NCBI RefSeq assembly: GCF_001612685.1
Contig: NZ_BDAY01000010.1
Coordinates: 1-64,000, forward strand
Length of the DNA stretch: 64,000 nucleotides
Direction of reading: 5' to 3'
From: Nocardia altamirensis NBRC 108246
GTDB lineage: Bacteria; Actinomycetota; Actinomycetes; Mycobacteriales; Mycobacteriaceae
Part shown: piece by piece, positions 19,213-28,452 of the stretch
Layout: each line of letters begins with the position of its first letter
How positions within the stretch are numbered: position 1 is the first letter of the stretch
Notes under the pieces: generated by a model
What the model was told of the DNA's origin: nothing
What the model saw: only the letters and a program-made list of their open reading frames with translations
Databases searched by the model: none
Position numbers and translations under genes: made by a program

Positions 19213-20661
19213 ATGACGCAGATCTTGTCGCCGGATTCGGCCGCCCCGACGGTCGCCACGCCACCGGCAGCTCCACCCGCCGCGTACGGTGCGCGGCGCA
19301 CGCTGGCCATTCTCGTAGTCATCCTGACCGGACAATTCATGTCGGTCCTCGATGCCTCCATTGTCAATGTCGCGATTCCGTCCATTCGCCAGTCCTTGCA
19401 CACCTCCGGCGCGGGCTTGCAGCTGATCGTCGCCGGTTATGTCATCGCCTACGCCGTCCTGCTGGTCACCGGCGCCCGGCTCGGCGACCGATTCACCCAG
19501 CGGCGGATGTTCATCGCCGGGCTCGCGCTCTTCACCGTCGCCTCGCTGGCCTGCGGGCTGGCGTGGAATGAAGTGTCGCTCATCGTGTTTCGGTTTGCCC
19601 AGGGCGTCGGAGCAGCCGCGATGGTGCCGCAGGTCATGACGCTGATCCAGCGGAACTTCACCGGCAACGCGCGCGCCAAGGCGCTCAGCGTGTACTCCGC
19701 GATCCTGTCCGGTGGCATGGTCGCGGGCCAGGTGTTCGGCGGGCTCATCGTCAACGCCGATCTGTGGGGCAGCAGCTGGCGCGGGGTGTTCCTGGTGAAC
19801 GTGCCGATCGGACTGGTGCTGCTGGTGCTTGCGCCACGCATCCTGCCGCAGGCGACCCAGCGTTTCGATCGCAAGCTCGACCTGGCCGGGCTCACCGTAC
19901 TGACCGTGGCAGTGCTGACGCTGGTCCTGCCGCTGGTGCTCGGCCGCGAGATGAGTTGGCCGCTGTGGTCATGGATCTCGTTGGGCGCCTGCGTGGTTGC
20001 GTTCACGGCGTTCGTGTTGATCGAGCGGGCGGTGGCGGCACGCGCGGGTGAACCCTTGTTCTCGCACCGGGTGCTCGCGGCGCCGGGGCTGCTGCTCGCG
20101 GCCGCGACGCTGTTCGTGACCATGTCGACATTCGGCGGCTGGATGTTCGTGATGGCCATCCACCTGCAGAGCACGCTCGGTTACAGCGCCATCCATGCGG
20201 GACTGGTCTTCCTCCCGATGGGCACGATGTTCGCGATCGCCAGCCTCAACTGGGAGCGCATTCCGAATCGGTGGCACCCCAGCATGATTCCGCTCGGGTT
20301 GGTGCTCGGCGCCGCGAGCATGGCTGCGGCAGGCGCGCTGCTGCGCGATGGCGCCGACGTCGGGCCGCTGGTGCTGGTGCTCCTCGGCGCCTGCGGTGTC
20401 GGCAACGGACTCGCGTTCAGTCCGCTGATGACCCGGACATTGGCGAAGGTGCCGATCCAGCTTGCCGCGGATGCCAGCGGCATCATGGTGACCAACGTGC
20501 AGCTCGGCATCGTGGTCGGGATCGCCGCGTTCGGGGCGCTGTTCCTCGGGCTGGCAGGCGCCACGACGCTGTCGGCGGCCAACGCGCTCGGCGTCACCGG
20601 CATCGCGGAAGGCGTGACCCTTCTGGTCGCCGCGGCGCTGTCGGTCCGCGCCGCACGCTAG
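19213..20661 (+). CDS. MFS drug/metabolite exporter, DHA2 (14-helix) type
   Basis: 482 aa. The first helix region TLAILVVILTGQFMSVLDASIVNVAIPSIRQSL carries the LDxxIVNVALP motif diagnostic of EmrB/QacA-type exporters. GARLGDRFTQRRMFIAGL is the loop 2-3 motif. About 14 hydrophobic helices follow. These proteins expel drugs or toxic metabolites using the proton gradient. It is divergent from carboxylic acid reductase with a 220-base intergenic region, so a link to aldehyde or acid handling is possible but unproven. The ATG is the last before the conserved helix, after a poorly conserved Pro/Ala tail. Confidence 0.85.
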   Translation: MTQILSPDSAAPTVATPPAAPPAAYGARRTLAILVVILTGQFMSVLDASIVNVAIPSIRQSLHTSGAGLQLIVAGYVIAYAVLLVTGARLGDRFTQRRMFIAGLALFTVASLACGLAWNEVSLIVFRFAQGVGAAAMVPQVMTLIQRNFTGNARAKALSVYSAILSGGMVAGQVFGGLIVNADLWGSSWRGVFLVNVPIGLVLLVLAPRILPQATQRFDRKLDLAGLTVLTVAVLTLVLPLVLGREMSWPLWSWISLGACVVAFTAFVLIERAVAARAGEPLFSHRVLAAPGLLLAAATLFVTMSTFGGWMFVMAIHLQSTLGYSAIHAGLVFLPMGTMFAIASLNWERIPNRWHPSMIPLGLVLGAASMAAAGALLRDGADVGPLVLVLLGACGVGNGLAFSPLMTRTLAKVPIQLAADASGIMVTNVQLGIVVGIAAFGALFLGLAGATTLSAANALGVTGIAEGVTLLVAAALSVRAAR

Positions 20662-20674
20662 CGGTTCGTCCTTC

Positions 20675-20709
20675 GATCCCGAGTCCGCGCACTGCGCGGG
20701 CTCGGGATT
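20675..20709 (+). terminator. strong hairpin terminator after MFS gene
   Basis: ATCCCGAG (20676-20683) and CTCGGGAT (20701-20708) pair, with an inner CGCGCA/TGCGCG stem. It begins 14 bases past the stop codon. Confidence 0.8.
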
Positions 20710-20868
20710 CGTGCATTCCGGGCTTCGAATCACGTCGACGCAAACCATCGCGCCGCGCCGCAATGCCCAGCATGCTCGAGGAGGACTGCTTCGACAGTTC
20801 GCACAGCGAGGTGCCCAAAAGTCAGTCAGGCGAACAGGTCTCGATCGCAGCACGGAAGAAGGTGTCGG

Positions 20869-21918
20869 ATGGGCGTTTTCGCGCTCGGTATCGAACTCGA
20901 CGGCGAAGGCTTCCACCCCGAGGCCTGGCGACGCGCCGCGCACGCGCCGGACCGGCTGCTCACCGGCGACACGCTGCGCACCAGGGTCGCGGCCGCGGAG
21001 AACGCGGGGTTCACGCTGGTCACCTTCGCCGACTCGATCCTGCCGCCGGAACAGGTTGCGGGCCGGATCGACGCGGTGACCAGGGCCTCGTTCGTCGCGG
21101 CGACGACAAGCACCATCGGCCTCGTTCCGACGGTCGCCACCACCTACGCCGAACCGTTCCACACCTCGTCGCAGATCGCGACGTTGGATTACACGTCACG
21201 CGGCCGGGCCGGATGGATCGCCGAACGCATCGATGACCCGCGCGCGGCGGCCGCCTGGGGACGCGAACCCGTCACCGGCGCGGTCGAACTCACCAGGGAA
21301 CAGCGCGATTCGCTGGAGGTGGCCCGCCGCCTGTGGGACTCATGGGAGGACGACGCGGTGATCCGCGACTACCCCAACGGACGTTTCCTGGATCGGAACA
21401 AGCTGCACTACATCGACTTTCGTGGCGATAAGTTCTCCGTGAAGGGGCCAGCCATCGTGCCGCGTCCGCCGCAGGGCCAGCCGGTGGTGTTCGGCGCGGA
21501 CGGCGGTGTCGACGTCCGGCTCGTCGCGGCCGACTCGATCGCCGCCGCCATCGAGCAGGCGGAGCGGGCCCGATCCGTCGGGGCTCCGCTGGCTTTCGCC
21601 GAAATCGATGTCACGCTCGATACCCCTGGCGCGACCGCCGCTGAACGTTTCGGTGCCGCACCTTCCAATTCCCCGGCCCGGCTTGCCTTCTCCGGTTCCG
21701 CGTCGGCACTGGTCGACCTCCTGACCCACCTCAGCGCGCACCTCGACGGAGTCCGGCTGCACCCAGCGGTCATCGACGAGGACCTGCCCGTCCTCGCCCG
21801 CGAGGTGCTGCCCGCATTGCTGCGCGCCGGCGTCGCCCAGCGCCCGGTGCCGGGCTCGACGCTCCGCGCGAACCTCGGCCTCACCCGCCCCGCCAACCGC
21901 TACGCCGCGACGCACTGA
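20869..21918 (+). CDS. LLM-class flavin-dependent monooxygenase-like protein
   Basis: 349 aa, luciferase-like barrel. Blocks such as FTLVTFADSILPP, IGLVPTVATTYAEPFHTSSQIATLDYTSRGRAGWI and QRDSLEVARRLWDSWEDDAV, plus the C-terminal STLRANLGLTRP, place it with the NtaA/SnaA/DszA group that uses reduced FMN from a partner reductase. It is about 100 residues shorter than typical members. GAAGAAGG precedes the ATG. It lies 13 bases before a second, full-length member, so the two are cotranscribed and may work on one substrate or on related sulfur- or nitrogen-containing compounds. No flavin reductase gene is nearby. Confidence 0.82.
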   Translation: MGVFALGIELDGEGFHPEAWRRAAHAPDRLLTGDTLRTRVAAAENAGFTLVTFADSILPPEQVAGRIDAVTRASFVAATTSTIGLVPTVATTYAEPFHTSSQIATLDYTSRGRAGWIAERIDDPRAAAAWGREPVTGAVELTREQRDSLEVARRLWDSWEDDAVIRDYPNGRFLDRNKLHYIDFRGDKFSVKGPAIVPRPPQGQPVVFGADGGVDVRLVAADSIAAAIEQAERARSVGAPLAFAEIDVTLDTPGATAAERFGAAPSNSPARLAFSGSASALVDLLTHLSAHLDGVRLHPAVIDEDLPVLAREVLPALLRAGVAQRPVPGSTLRANLGLTRPANRYAATH

Positions 21919-21931
21919 CAGGAGCACCACG

Positions 21932-23296
21932 ATGACAGTCCCCGAGCGGCCGGATGCCCACGTGCATTTCGGCGTGTTTTTCCAGGGCGTCAACCACACC
22001 ACCATCTGGTCCGACCCGGCCAGCGGCTCGCAGATCGACTTCGAGACCTTCCGCCGCATCGTGCAGACCGCCGAGCGTGGGCTGTTCGACGCGTTCTTCC
22101 TCGGTGAGGGACTGCGGCTGCGCGAACAGGACGGCAAGATCCTCGAACAGGACATCGCGGGCAGGCCCGACGCGATTGCCCAGCTCGCCGCACTGGCGGG
22201 CATCACCCGGCACATCGGCTTGGTCGCCACCCAGAACACCACCTACAACGAGCCTGCCGATCTCGCCCGCCGTCTCAGCGGGCTCGACCTGCTCTCCGGC
22301 GGTCGCGCCGGCTGGAACGCCGTCACCACCGACAACGCCTGGACCGGTGAAAACTTCCGGCGCGGTGGCTATCTCGATCATGCGCTGCGCTACGAGCGGG
22401 CAGGCGAGTTCCTGGCCACCGCCCGGGCAATCTGGGATTCGTGGCGCGACGGCGCCATCGCCACCTCGCAACAGAGCCCGTCGTGGGCGACCGAGGACGC
22501 GGTGCGCCCGGTCGAACGATCGAACGCGCACTTCGACGTGGCCATCACCCCCACCCTGCCACGCAGCCCGCAGGGCCACCCCGTGATCTTCCAGGCGGGC
22601 GACTCCCCCACCGGCCGCGACTTCGCGGCCGCGCACGCCGACGTCATCTTCTCCAGGCACGGAACACATTTCGACGACGCGCTGGCCTTCGCCGACGACA
22701 TCCGCGCCCGCCTGCGTGCCGCGGGCCGACCCGACGACGACATCAAGATCCTGCCCGGCACCCAGATCGTGTTGGCGGAGAAGGAATCCGAGGTCGAGGA
22801 GAAGGTGCGCTGGGTCAAGGACGGCCAGTACACCGGCCAGACCGCGCTGTCGCTCGCCGGTCAGGTGTGGGGCCGCGACCTGTCCCATCTCGACCCGGAC
22901 GGCCCACTGCCGAAGGAGGATCCGGAAGCCAAGCCGATCTCCGAGACGCGTGGTTCACCGCGCCACGGCCAGGACCCGCAGAGCATCGCCCGCGCATGGC
23001 GAGCCCGCGCCGAGGCCGAGAACCTGTCGCTGCGCGAGGTCGTCATCGCGACCACCGAGCGGTCCGGGTTCGCGGGCACCCCCGCCCAGGTGGCCGACGA
23101 GCTGGCCCGCTGGGTGCGGCACGGCGCCGTGGACGGGTTCAACATCTCGCCCTACCTCGTGCCCGGCGGCCTCGACGAGATCGTCGACTGGCTGGTCCCC
23201 GAACTCCAGGAACGCGGCGTCTACCGCACCGAGTACACCGGCACCACCCTCCGCGCGCACCTCGGGCTCCGCGAGCCCCTCACGCGCCGAAGCTGA
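21932..23296 (+). CDS. NtaA/SnaA/DszA-family FMN-dependent monooxygenase
   Basis: 454 aa, the normal length of this family (nitrilotriacetate and dibenzothiophene-sulfone monooxygenases). VHFGVFFQGVNHTTIW, FDAFFLGEGLRLR, IGLVATQNTTYNEPADLARRLSGLDLLSGGRAGWNAVTT and HPVIFQAGDSPTGRDFAAAHADVIF are family blocks. The C-terminus TGTTLRAHLGLREPL is shared with the upstream gene. It needs reduced flavin supplied in trans. CAGGAG stands nine bases before the ATG. The substrate is unknown; relatives take part in sulfur scavenging or xenobiotic breakdown. Confidence 0.88.
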   Translation: MTVPERPDAHVHFGVFFQGVNHTTIWSDPASGSQIDFETFRRIVQTAERGLFDAFFLGEGLRLREQDGKILEQDIAGRPDAIAQLAALAGITRHIGLVATQNTTYNEPADLARRLSGLDLLSGGRAGWNAVTTDNAWTGENFRRGGYLDHALRYERAGEFLATARAIWDSWRDGAIATSQQSPSWATEDAVRPVERSNAHFDVAITPTLPRSPQGHPVIFQAGDSPTGRDFAAAHADVIFSRHGTHFDDALAFADDIRARLRAAGRPDDDIKILPGTQIVLAEKESEVEEKVRWVKDGQYTGQTALSLAGQVWGRDLSHLDPDGPLPKEDPEAKPISETRGSPRHGQDPQSIARAWRARAEAENLSLREVVIATTERSGFAGTPAQVADELARWVRHGAVDGFNISPYLVPGGLDEIVDWLVPELQERGVYRTEYTGTTLRAHLGLREPLTRRS

Positions 23297-23375
23297 TTCG
23301 AGGTTCACCGGCTGCGGCCGCAGCAATGTCGGTCGTGCGACTTGCGCGCGGTGCAACCTTGCATAAGGTGGTGGC

Positions 23376-24926
23376 GTGGTCGGGTTGGGGGGTGTGCGGT
23401 CGGAGTCGAAACCGTCGGTCAGCGTGGCGGTGCTGTGGCCCGATCACAACGCCGGGCCGACCGACACCGCGCGCGGCTGGTGGGTGTCGATCTTCCTGAC
23501 CCTGATCGCCGCGCTGACGCGGTTCGGCGGGCTGGGTTCGGTGACCGACGGGGGCACGCCTGTCTTCGACGAGAAGTACTACGCCTTGCAGGCGTGGGAG
23601 ATGCTGTCCAACGGGATCGGCATCGAGGACAACGCCGCGTATCCGGTGGTCGTGCACCCACCGCTCGGCAAACTGCTGATCGCGGTCGGCGAGGCGATGT
23701 TCGGCTTCACGCCGCTGGGGTGGCGGTTCTCGGCGGCCGTCGCGGGCACGGTCCTGGTGCTGCTCGTCGTCCGGATCGTGCGCAGGATGGCCCGCTCGAC
23801 GTTGATCGGTGCGATCGCGGGGATCCTGGTGATCGCCGACGGTGTGAGCTTCGTGTCCGCGCGCATCGGCATGCTCGACATCTTCCTGGCGCTGTTCGTC
23901 ACCGCGGCCTTCGGATGTCTGATCGTCGACCGTGACGACGTGCGGGCGCGAATGGCGAACGCCGCTCGCGAAGGACGCATCGCGACGACCTGGTTCGGCC
24001 CCCGATTGGGCGTGCGGTGGTGGCGATTCGGCGCGGGCGTGCTGGTCGGGCTCGCGTGCGCGACCAAGTGGTCGGGGATCTATTTCGTCGTCTTCTTCGG
24101 CGTGCTTTCGGTCGCCTTCGATGCCGCCGCGCGCCGCAGGTACGGGGTGCCTCGGCCGTTCCTCGGCACCATGGTGCGTGACGTGCTCCCCGCGGCGTAC
24201 GCGCTGGTGCTGATCCCGACCATCGTGTATCTGGCGTCCTACGCCAACTGGTACGCGAGCGAAACCGGCATCAACCGCTACGCCGTCGGTGTCGAGGTCG
24301 GGTCGGACGGACCCTTTTCGTTCCTTCCCGATGCCTTGCGCTCACTGTGGTTCAACCACAGCAGGATCCTGAATTTCCATACCCACCTGACCAATTCGGC
24401 GGGCAACCACCATCCGTGGGAGTCCAAGCCGTGGACGTGGCCGATGGGCCTGCGTCCCATGCTCTATCACCTCACCGACCCCGAACGCACCACCGGCTGC
24501 GGGCAATCGACCTGCGTGCGCGCGATCATGCTGCTCGGCACCCCCGCGATCTGGTGGCTCGCCGTTCCCGCCCTCGCCTGGGGGCTGTGGCGCAGCGTCA
24601 CGGCCAGGGATTGGCGCTACGCCGCGGTTCTCACCGGATACGGCGCGGCGTGGCTACCCTGGTTCGCCGCCTTGGACCGCCAGATGTACTTCTTCTACGC
24701 GACCGCCATGGCTCCCTTCCTCGCCATGCTGCTCGCCCTGATCTTGGGCCAATTCCTCGGCCGCACAGTCGATTCCTCCGAACGGCGCGGGACCGGACTG
24801 CTCCTGGTCTGCCTCTACCTCGGGGTGGTCATCGCCAACTTCGCCTGGATCTACCCGATCCTCACCGCCATCCCGATCACGATGTCCACCTGGCACGCCG
24901 AACTCTGGCTCCCCAGCTGGCGCTGA
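23376..24926 (+). CDS. pmt: polyprenyl-phosphate-mannose:protein O-mannosyltransferase
   Basis: 516 aa, about 11 membrane helices, GT39 family, like M. tuberculosis Rv1002c. The first outer loop has TPVFDEKYYALQAW with the catalytic Asp-Glu pair, then HPPLGKLLIAVGEAMFG. Later motifs SARIGMLDIFLALFV and CATKWSGIYFVVFFG are also family-typical, and the C-terminal part has FFYATAMAPFLAMLL. It transfers mannose to Ser/Thr of proteins as they cross the membrane by the Sec route. It starts at GTG. In mycobacteria pmt neighbours rsmI; that is not so here. Confidence 0.9.
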   Translation: MVGLGGVRSESKPSVSVAVLWPDHNAGPTDTARGWWVSIFLTLIAALTRFGGLGSVTDGGTPVFDEKYYALQAWEMLSNGIGIEDNAAYPVVVHPPLGKLLIAVGEAMFGFTPLGWRFSAAVAGTVLVLLVVRIVRRMARSTLIGAIAGILVIADGVSFVSARIGMLDIFLALFVTAAFGCLIVDRDDVRARMANAAREGRIATTWFGPRLGVRWWRFGAGVLVGLACATKWSGIYFVVFFGVLSVAFDAAARRRYGVPRPFLGTMVRDVLPAAYALVLIPTIVYLASYANWYASETGINRYAVGVEVGSDGPFSFLPDALRSLWFNHSRILNFHTHLTNSAGNHHPWESKPWTWPMGLRPMLYHLTDPERTTGCGQSTCVRAIMLLGTPAIWWLAVPALAWGLWRSVTARDWRYAAVLTGYGAAWLPWFAALDRQMYFFYATAMAPFLAMLLALILGQFLGRTVDSSERRGTGLLLVCLYLGVVIANFAWIYPILTAIPITMSTWHAELWLPSWR

Positions 24927-24932
24927 GCGCTC

Positions 24933-25562
24933 TCACGCCCGGTAGGCCCGCAGAAACGCCCGCACGCCTGCGACGATGAGCGGCTTGATCCTGGCGTCCT
25001 TCACGGCGTTGGCGGAACCGAATCTGCCGAGGGCGACCCCGAAGGTCAGCGCGATGAAGTGGTCGGCAGCGAGTCGCGCATCGGGGACATCGAGCAGCCC
25101 GGCACGGGCGAGGGCGGCGAACCGTTCGCCCATCGCCTCCTCGGGCGCGTCGGTCAACGCGTGGTCGTCGCGGTGTGGCAGGTGATCGGATCCGGTCCGG
25201 ACAAGTCGTTGCAGCGTGGTGTATTCCGCCGAGTCGAGCATGTCGGCAGCGATCTGCATCGAGAACGTGACCAGGGCGGGCTCCAGCTCGGCGGCGTCGG
25301 TCAGACCGTCGAGCGTCTCGTCGAGGGTGCGCCGGATCGTGTCGAGCAGTGACTGGCCGACCCCGTCGAACACTGCGTGCAACAGGGTCTGCTTGTCGCC
25401 GAAGTAGTCGTAGACCGTCCGCTTGGACACCCCGGCACGGGCGGCGACCGCGTCGACGCTTGTTCGGTCGAAACCATCGGCTACGAACAACTCTCGGGCC
25501 GCCGACAGGATGGCCGCCCGCTTCTGGGTTGACCCCGCACGCAGCGTCTTCGCGTCTGGCAT
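24933..25562 (-). CDS. TetR-family regulator of the adjacent efflux/monooxygenase operon
   Basis: 209 aa. HTH at about residues 14-60: AILSAARELFVADGFDRTSVDAVAARAGVSKRTVYDYFGDKQTLL. The C-terminal ligand domain is of the common TetR_C type (LVTFSMQIAADMLDSAEYTTLQRLV). It is divergent from an MFS gene followed by an FAD monooxygenase, with a clear palindrome between them, the usual layout of a self-regulated drug-response unit. Confidence 0.9.
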   Translation of the reverse strand: MPDAKTLRAGSTQKRAAILSAARELFVADGFDRTSVDAVAARAGVSKRTVYDYFGDKQTLLHAVFDGVGQSLLDTIRRTLDETLDGLTDAAELEPALVTFSMQIAADMLDSAEYTTLQRLVRTGSDHLPHRDDHALTDAPEEAMGERFAALARAGLLDVPDARLAADHFIALTFGVALGRFGSANAVKDARIKPLIVAGVRAFLRAYRA

Positions 25563-25579
25563 GCACGGATCGTAGCAGA

Positions 25580-25599
25580 ACTACACTGCACGGTGTAGT
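25580..25599. promoter_or_regulatory. TetR operator, efflux operon
   Basis: ACTACAC and GTGTAGT form seven-base perfect arms around TGCACG. The site is 18 bases upstream of the TetR start and 91 bases upstream of the MFS start. GTGTAGTGTAGTG continues the pattern on the right. Confidence 0.7.
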
Positions 25600-25689
25600 G
25601 TAGTGACTGCGGTCGAGGCGTCCTCCGGCTCCCGAAAGAGCCTGGCGCACATCGAGAATCGCCCCCTGCTCACGATGAAGAGGACGCCT

Positions 25690-27099
25690 ATGTCCACAAC
25701 GCCCATGTCCAGAACACTGACTTCGCCGGTTCCCATCGGCAAACTCGCGATAGGTGCGCTCGGCACCCTGGCGCTTGCGCTTGGCAGCCTGCAGTCGGTG
25801 GTGGAGCCTGCGCTCCCGCTCCTACAACGCGAACTGGGGGTGAGTCCTGCCGAAGGCGCATTGGTCGGCAACACGGTCCTCATCACCGGCGCGGTGCTCA
25901 CACCCGTCGTCGGCAAACTCGGCGACCGCTACGGCGGAAAGCGGGTCCTGATCTGGCTGATGGCGGTGGTCTCGGCCGGCGGCCTGTTGGCAGGCACGGC
26001 CCCGAACTTTCCGGTGTTGTTGCTCGGTCAGGTGCTGCAGGGCGCCATGGTCGGCGTGCTGCCCCTCTCCTTCATCCTGGTGCGCAAGCACCTCTCCGCC
26101 GGAGCGTCACAGGTGGCGATCGGCGTGGTCGTCGCGTTGTTCACCGGCGGCGGCATGGTGGGAACGGCGATTGCCGGGCCGATCGCGGCTGCGCTGTCGT
26201 GGCAGTGGATGTTCGCGCTGCCGACGATCGCGATCATCGCGACGACGGTGGTCGTCGCTCAGTTGCTGCCGCAGGATCCGCCGATCCGATCGGACAGCAG
26301 CATCGACTGGCCCGGCGTGATTCTGCTGAGCGCCACGTTGCTCGCGTTGATGATCGGGCTGGTGTCGGTGACCGGCGGCAGCCTGCCGCCACTCGCGGTC
26401 GGCGCCATTGCGATGCTCGTGGCAGCCCTCGCCACCGGATGGGTCGCCGTCGAGCGCCGGGCGGCCGCGCCGATGGTCGATCTCCGCATGCTGGCACTGC
26501 CTGCCATGCGGAATGCGTTCGTGCTCACCTTCGTCATCACCGCCAGTTTCGGGATGGTGGTCTTTCTCCTCCCGCAGCTGTTCGCGGCGTCGGCCGACGG
26601 ACACGGCTTCGGCGCGGACACCACCGACATCGGGCTGCTTCTGCTGCCAGGCGCCATCGTTGGCGCGCTGAGCGATTCGGTCGGCGGGATCGCGGCGCGG
26701 CGGTTCGGTCCGCGTGCCGTCGTCATCGTCGGTGCGGTCGTCACGGCGGCCACGCTGCTCGCCCTGGCGGCGGTGCACACCGCGGCATGGCAGCTCGTTC
26801 TCGCGAAGGTGCTGGTCGCATTCGCCGCCGGCGTCGGCACCACGGCCTTGCTCGCAGGCACCGCCACCGCCGTCGCGGCCGAAGACACCGGTATTGCCAC
26901 GAGCCTTCTTGTGGTGACCCGTGTGCTCGGCATCGCCATCGGCGTCCAGGTCGGCGGCGCGATCCTGGCCGCGGGAGCCGACCCGATGACGCACCAACCG
27001 ACCGAATCCGCCTTCGCCACAGGCTTTCTCGTTGCCGGCCTCGTTGCCGCGCTTTCCCTGTTCGTTGTTCGTGTCACCAAGAAGGGAATCGAGGCATGA
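25690..27099 (+). CDS. MFS efflux transporter
   Basis: 469 aa with about 14 helices. GNTVLITGAVLTPVVGKLGDRYGGKRVLIW is the loop 2-3 motif, and ALSWQWMFALPTIAI is the post-helix 6 block seen in DHA2-type exporters. Three in-frame Met codons precede the first helix; ATG 25690 has AAGAGG eight bases upstream and is chosen. The gene overlaps the next by four bases (ATGA). Together with the monooxygenase it probably exports and modifies a toxic compound under TetR control. Confidence 0.86.
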   Translation: MSTTPMSRTLTSPVPIGKLAIGALGTLALALGSLQSVVEPALPLLQRELGVSPAEGALVGNTVLITGAVLTPVVGKLGDRYGGKRVLIWLMAVVSAGGLLAGTAPNFPVLLLGQVLQGAMVGVLPLSFILVRKHLSAGASQVAIGVVVALFTGGGMVGTAIAGPIAAALSWQWMFALPTIAIIATTVVVAQLLPQDPPIRSDSSIDWPGVILLSATLLALMIGLVSVTGGSLPPLAVGAIAMLVAALATGWVAVERRAAAPMVDLRMLALPAMRNAFVLTFVITASFGMVVFLLPQLFAASADGHGFGADTTDIGLLLLPGAIVGALSDSVGGIAARRFGPRAVVIVGAVVTAATLLALAAVHTAAWQLVLAKVLVAFAAGVGTTALLAGTATAVAAEDTGIATSLLVVTRVLGIAIGVQVGGAILAAGADPMTHQPTESAFATGFLVAGLVAALSLFVVRVTKKGIEA

Positions 27100-28292
27100 C
27101 GGCTACCTCGAAGCGCACCGTGCTGATCTCCGGAGCCAGTATCGCCGGACCCGCGCTGGTGTACTGGCTGCACCGGTCCGGATTCGCGGTCACGCTCGTG
27201 GAGAAGGCGACCGCGCCACGCGGCGGTGGCTACCCCATCGACGTGCGCGGCACCGCGATAGAGGTCGTGCGGCGGATGGGCATACTGCCCCGACTGCGGG
27301 ACGCGCACATCGACTCGCGACGGTTCACCTTCCTCGATGCCGAAGGCACCGAGGTGGTTTCGCTCCACCCGTATGCCGTGGCCGGGAGCGTCGAGGGACA
27401 GGATCTCGAGGTGAGCCGAGGGGATCTGACCTCGGCCCTCCACACCGCGATCCGCGACGACGTCGAGATCCTGTTCAACGATTCCATCGACACCCTCGAT
27501 CAGTCCGGACACGGGATCGACGTTGCCTTCCGGAACGGGCAACAGCGCACGTTCGACCTGGTCTTCGGTGCCGACGGTATGCATTCGCGCACCAGGGAAC
27601 TGCTATTCGGGCCGGAACAGCAGTTCCATCGCTACCTCGGCTACTGCTTCGCCCTGTTCACCATGCCCAACATCTTCGGCCTCTCGCGCGAGCTCACGCT
27701 GTGGAACGCCCCGGGCAAGGCTGTGGCCCTCTATGCCACCGGCCAGCCCGACGAAGTACATGCGTTCCTGAACTTTCACCGACCGGAACCGCCGTTCGAT
27801 GTTCTCCGAAACCCTGACGCACAGCGCGATTTGGTCGCGGCCGCTTTCACCGATGCGGGGTGGGAGGTGCCCAGCATTGTCGACGCCATGCGTGCTGCGG
27901 ATGATCTGTTCTTCGACCTGGTCGGCCAGATTCGCATGCCCGGCTGGTCGAGCGGGCGGGTCGCATTGGTCGGCGACGCCGCATACGCACCTTCGTTCCT
28001 GACCGGGCAGGGCACCAGCCTCGCGCTGTCCGGGGCTTATATGCTCGCCAATGCCCTTGCCACGCACCAAGACTACGCCGCCGCATTCGCCGCCTACGAG
28101 CAGAGCACGCGAGGGTTCGTTGCCATGAACCAAGCGCTCGTCGACAACGGTGAGGCAACGCTGTTCCCCACCACCGCGCAGGCCCTGGAGCGCCGCAACG
28201 CCATGCTGCGCGACCTCGTCACCGCGCCTCCGACGACACCACGACCCGCCCACTCGGCTCTTTCGCTGCCTGAGTTCGCCGCAATGTCATGA
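27096..28292 (+). CDS. FAD-dependent aromatic-type monooxygenase
   Basis: 398 aa, p-hydroxybenzoate hydroxylase fold. TVLISGASIAGPALVYWLHRSGFAVTLVE (residues 8-36) is the FAD-binding fold, DLVFGADGMHSRTREL the DG motif, and GRVALVGDAAYAPSFLTGQGTSLALSGAYMLANAL the second FAD motif with GD. The type includes TetX-like antibiotic-inactivating enzymes and many polyketide hydroxylases. Its translational coupling to an efflux pump suggests detoxification of a drug-like molecule. Substrate unknown. Confidence 0.86.
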   Translation: MTATSKRTVLISGASIAGPALVYWLHRSGFAVTLVEKATAPRGGGYPIDVRGTAIEVVRRMGILPRLRDAHIDSRRFTFLDAEGTEVVSLHPYAVAGSVEGQDLEVSRGDLTSALHTAIRDDVEILFNDSIDTLDQSGHGIDVAFRNGQQRTFDLVFGADGMHSRTRELLFGPEQQFHRYLGYCFALFTMPNIFGLSRELTLWNAPGKAVALYATGQPDEVHAFLNFHRPEPPFDVLRNPDAQRDLVAAAFTDAGWEVPSIVDAMRAADDLFFDLVGQIRMPGWSSGRVALVGDAAYAPSFLTGQGTSLALSGAYMLANALATHQDYAAAFAAYEQSTRGFVAMNQALVDNGEATLFPTTAQALERRNAMLRDLVTAPPTTPRPAHSALSLPEFAAMS

Positions 28293-28392
28293 CAGTTCAC
28301 GACCGAAGCGATGTGTCTGCGACGGGTTCCAGCCGGGGTCCAAATCGGCCCCGCCGGTGCCGCTACGAAGGCTTGTTCGAGCCCCTGCACCG

Positions 28393-28430
28393 TAGTACTG
28401 TCCAGACAAGTGTCCATGTGTGTTCTGGAC
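28393..28430 (+). promoter_or_regulatory. cyp51 promoter with proposed locus-specific operator
   Basis: TAGTAC (28393-28398) is a plausible -10; two bases later TCCAGACAAGTGTCC (28401-28415) holds the palindromic core AGACA-AG-TGTCC. Outer arms GTCCAGA (28400-28406) and TCTGGAC (28424-28430) form a second, wider symmetry. The same core, placed the same way, recurs at 39044-39061, 39240-39255 and 44259-44276. Confidence 0.65.
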
Positions 28431-28452
28431 CGTGATCCCGGGAGGTCTCTCG

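Noticed and set aside
20711-20740. TTCGAATC resembling a tRNA T-loop
   Set aside because: No matching acceptor, D or anticodon arms around it.
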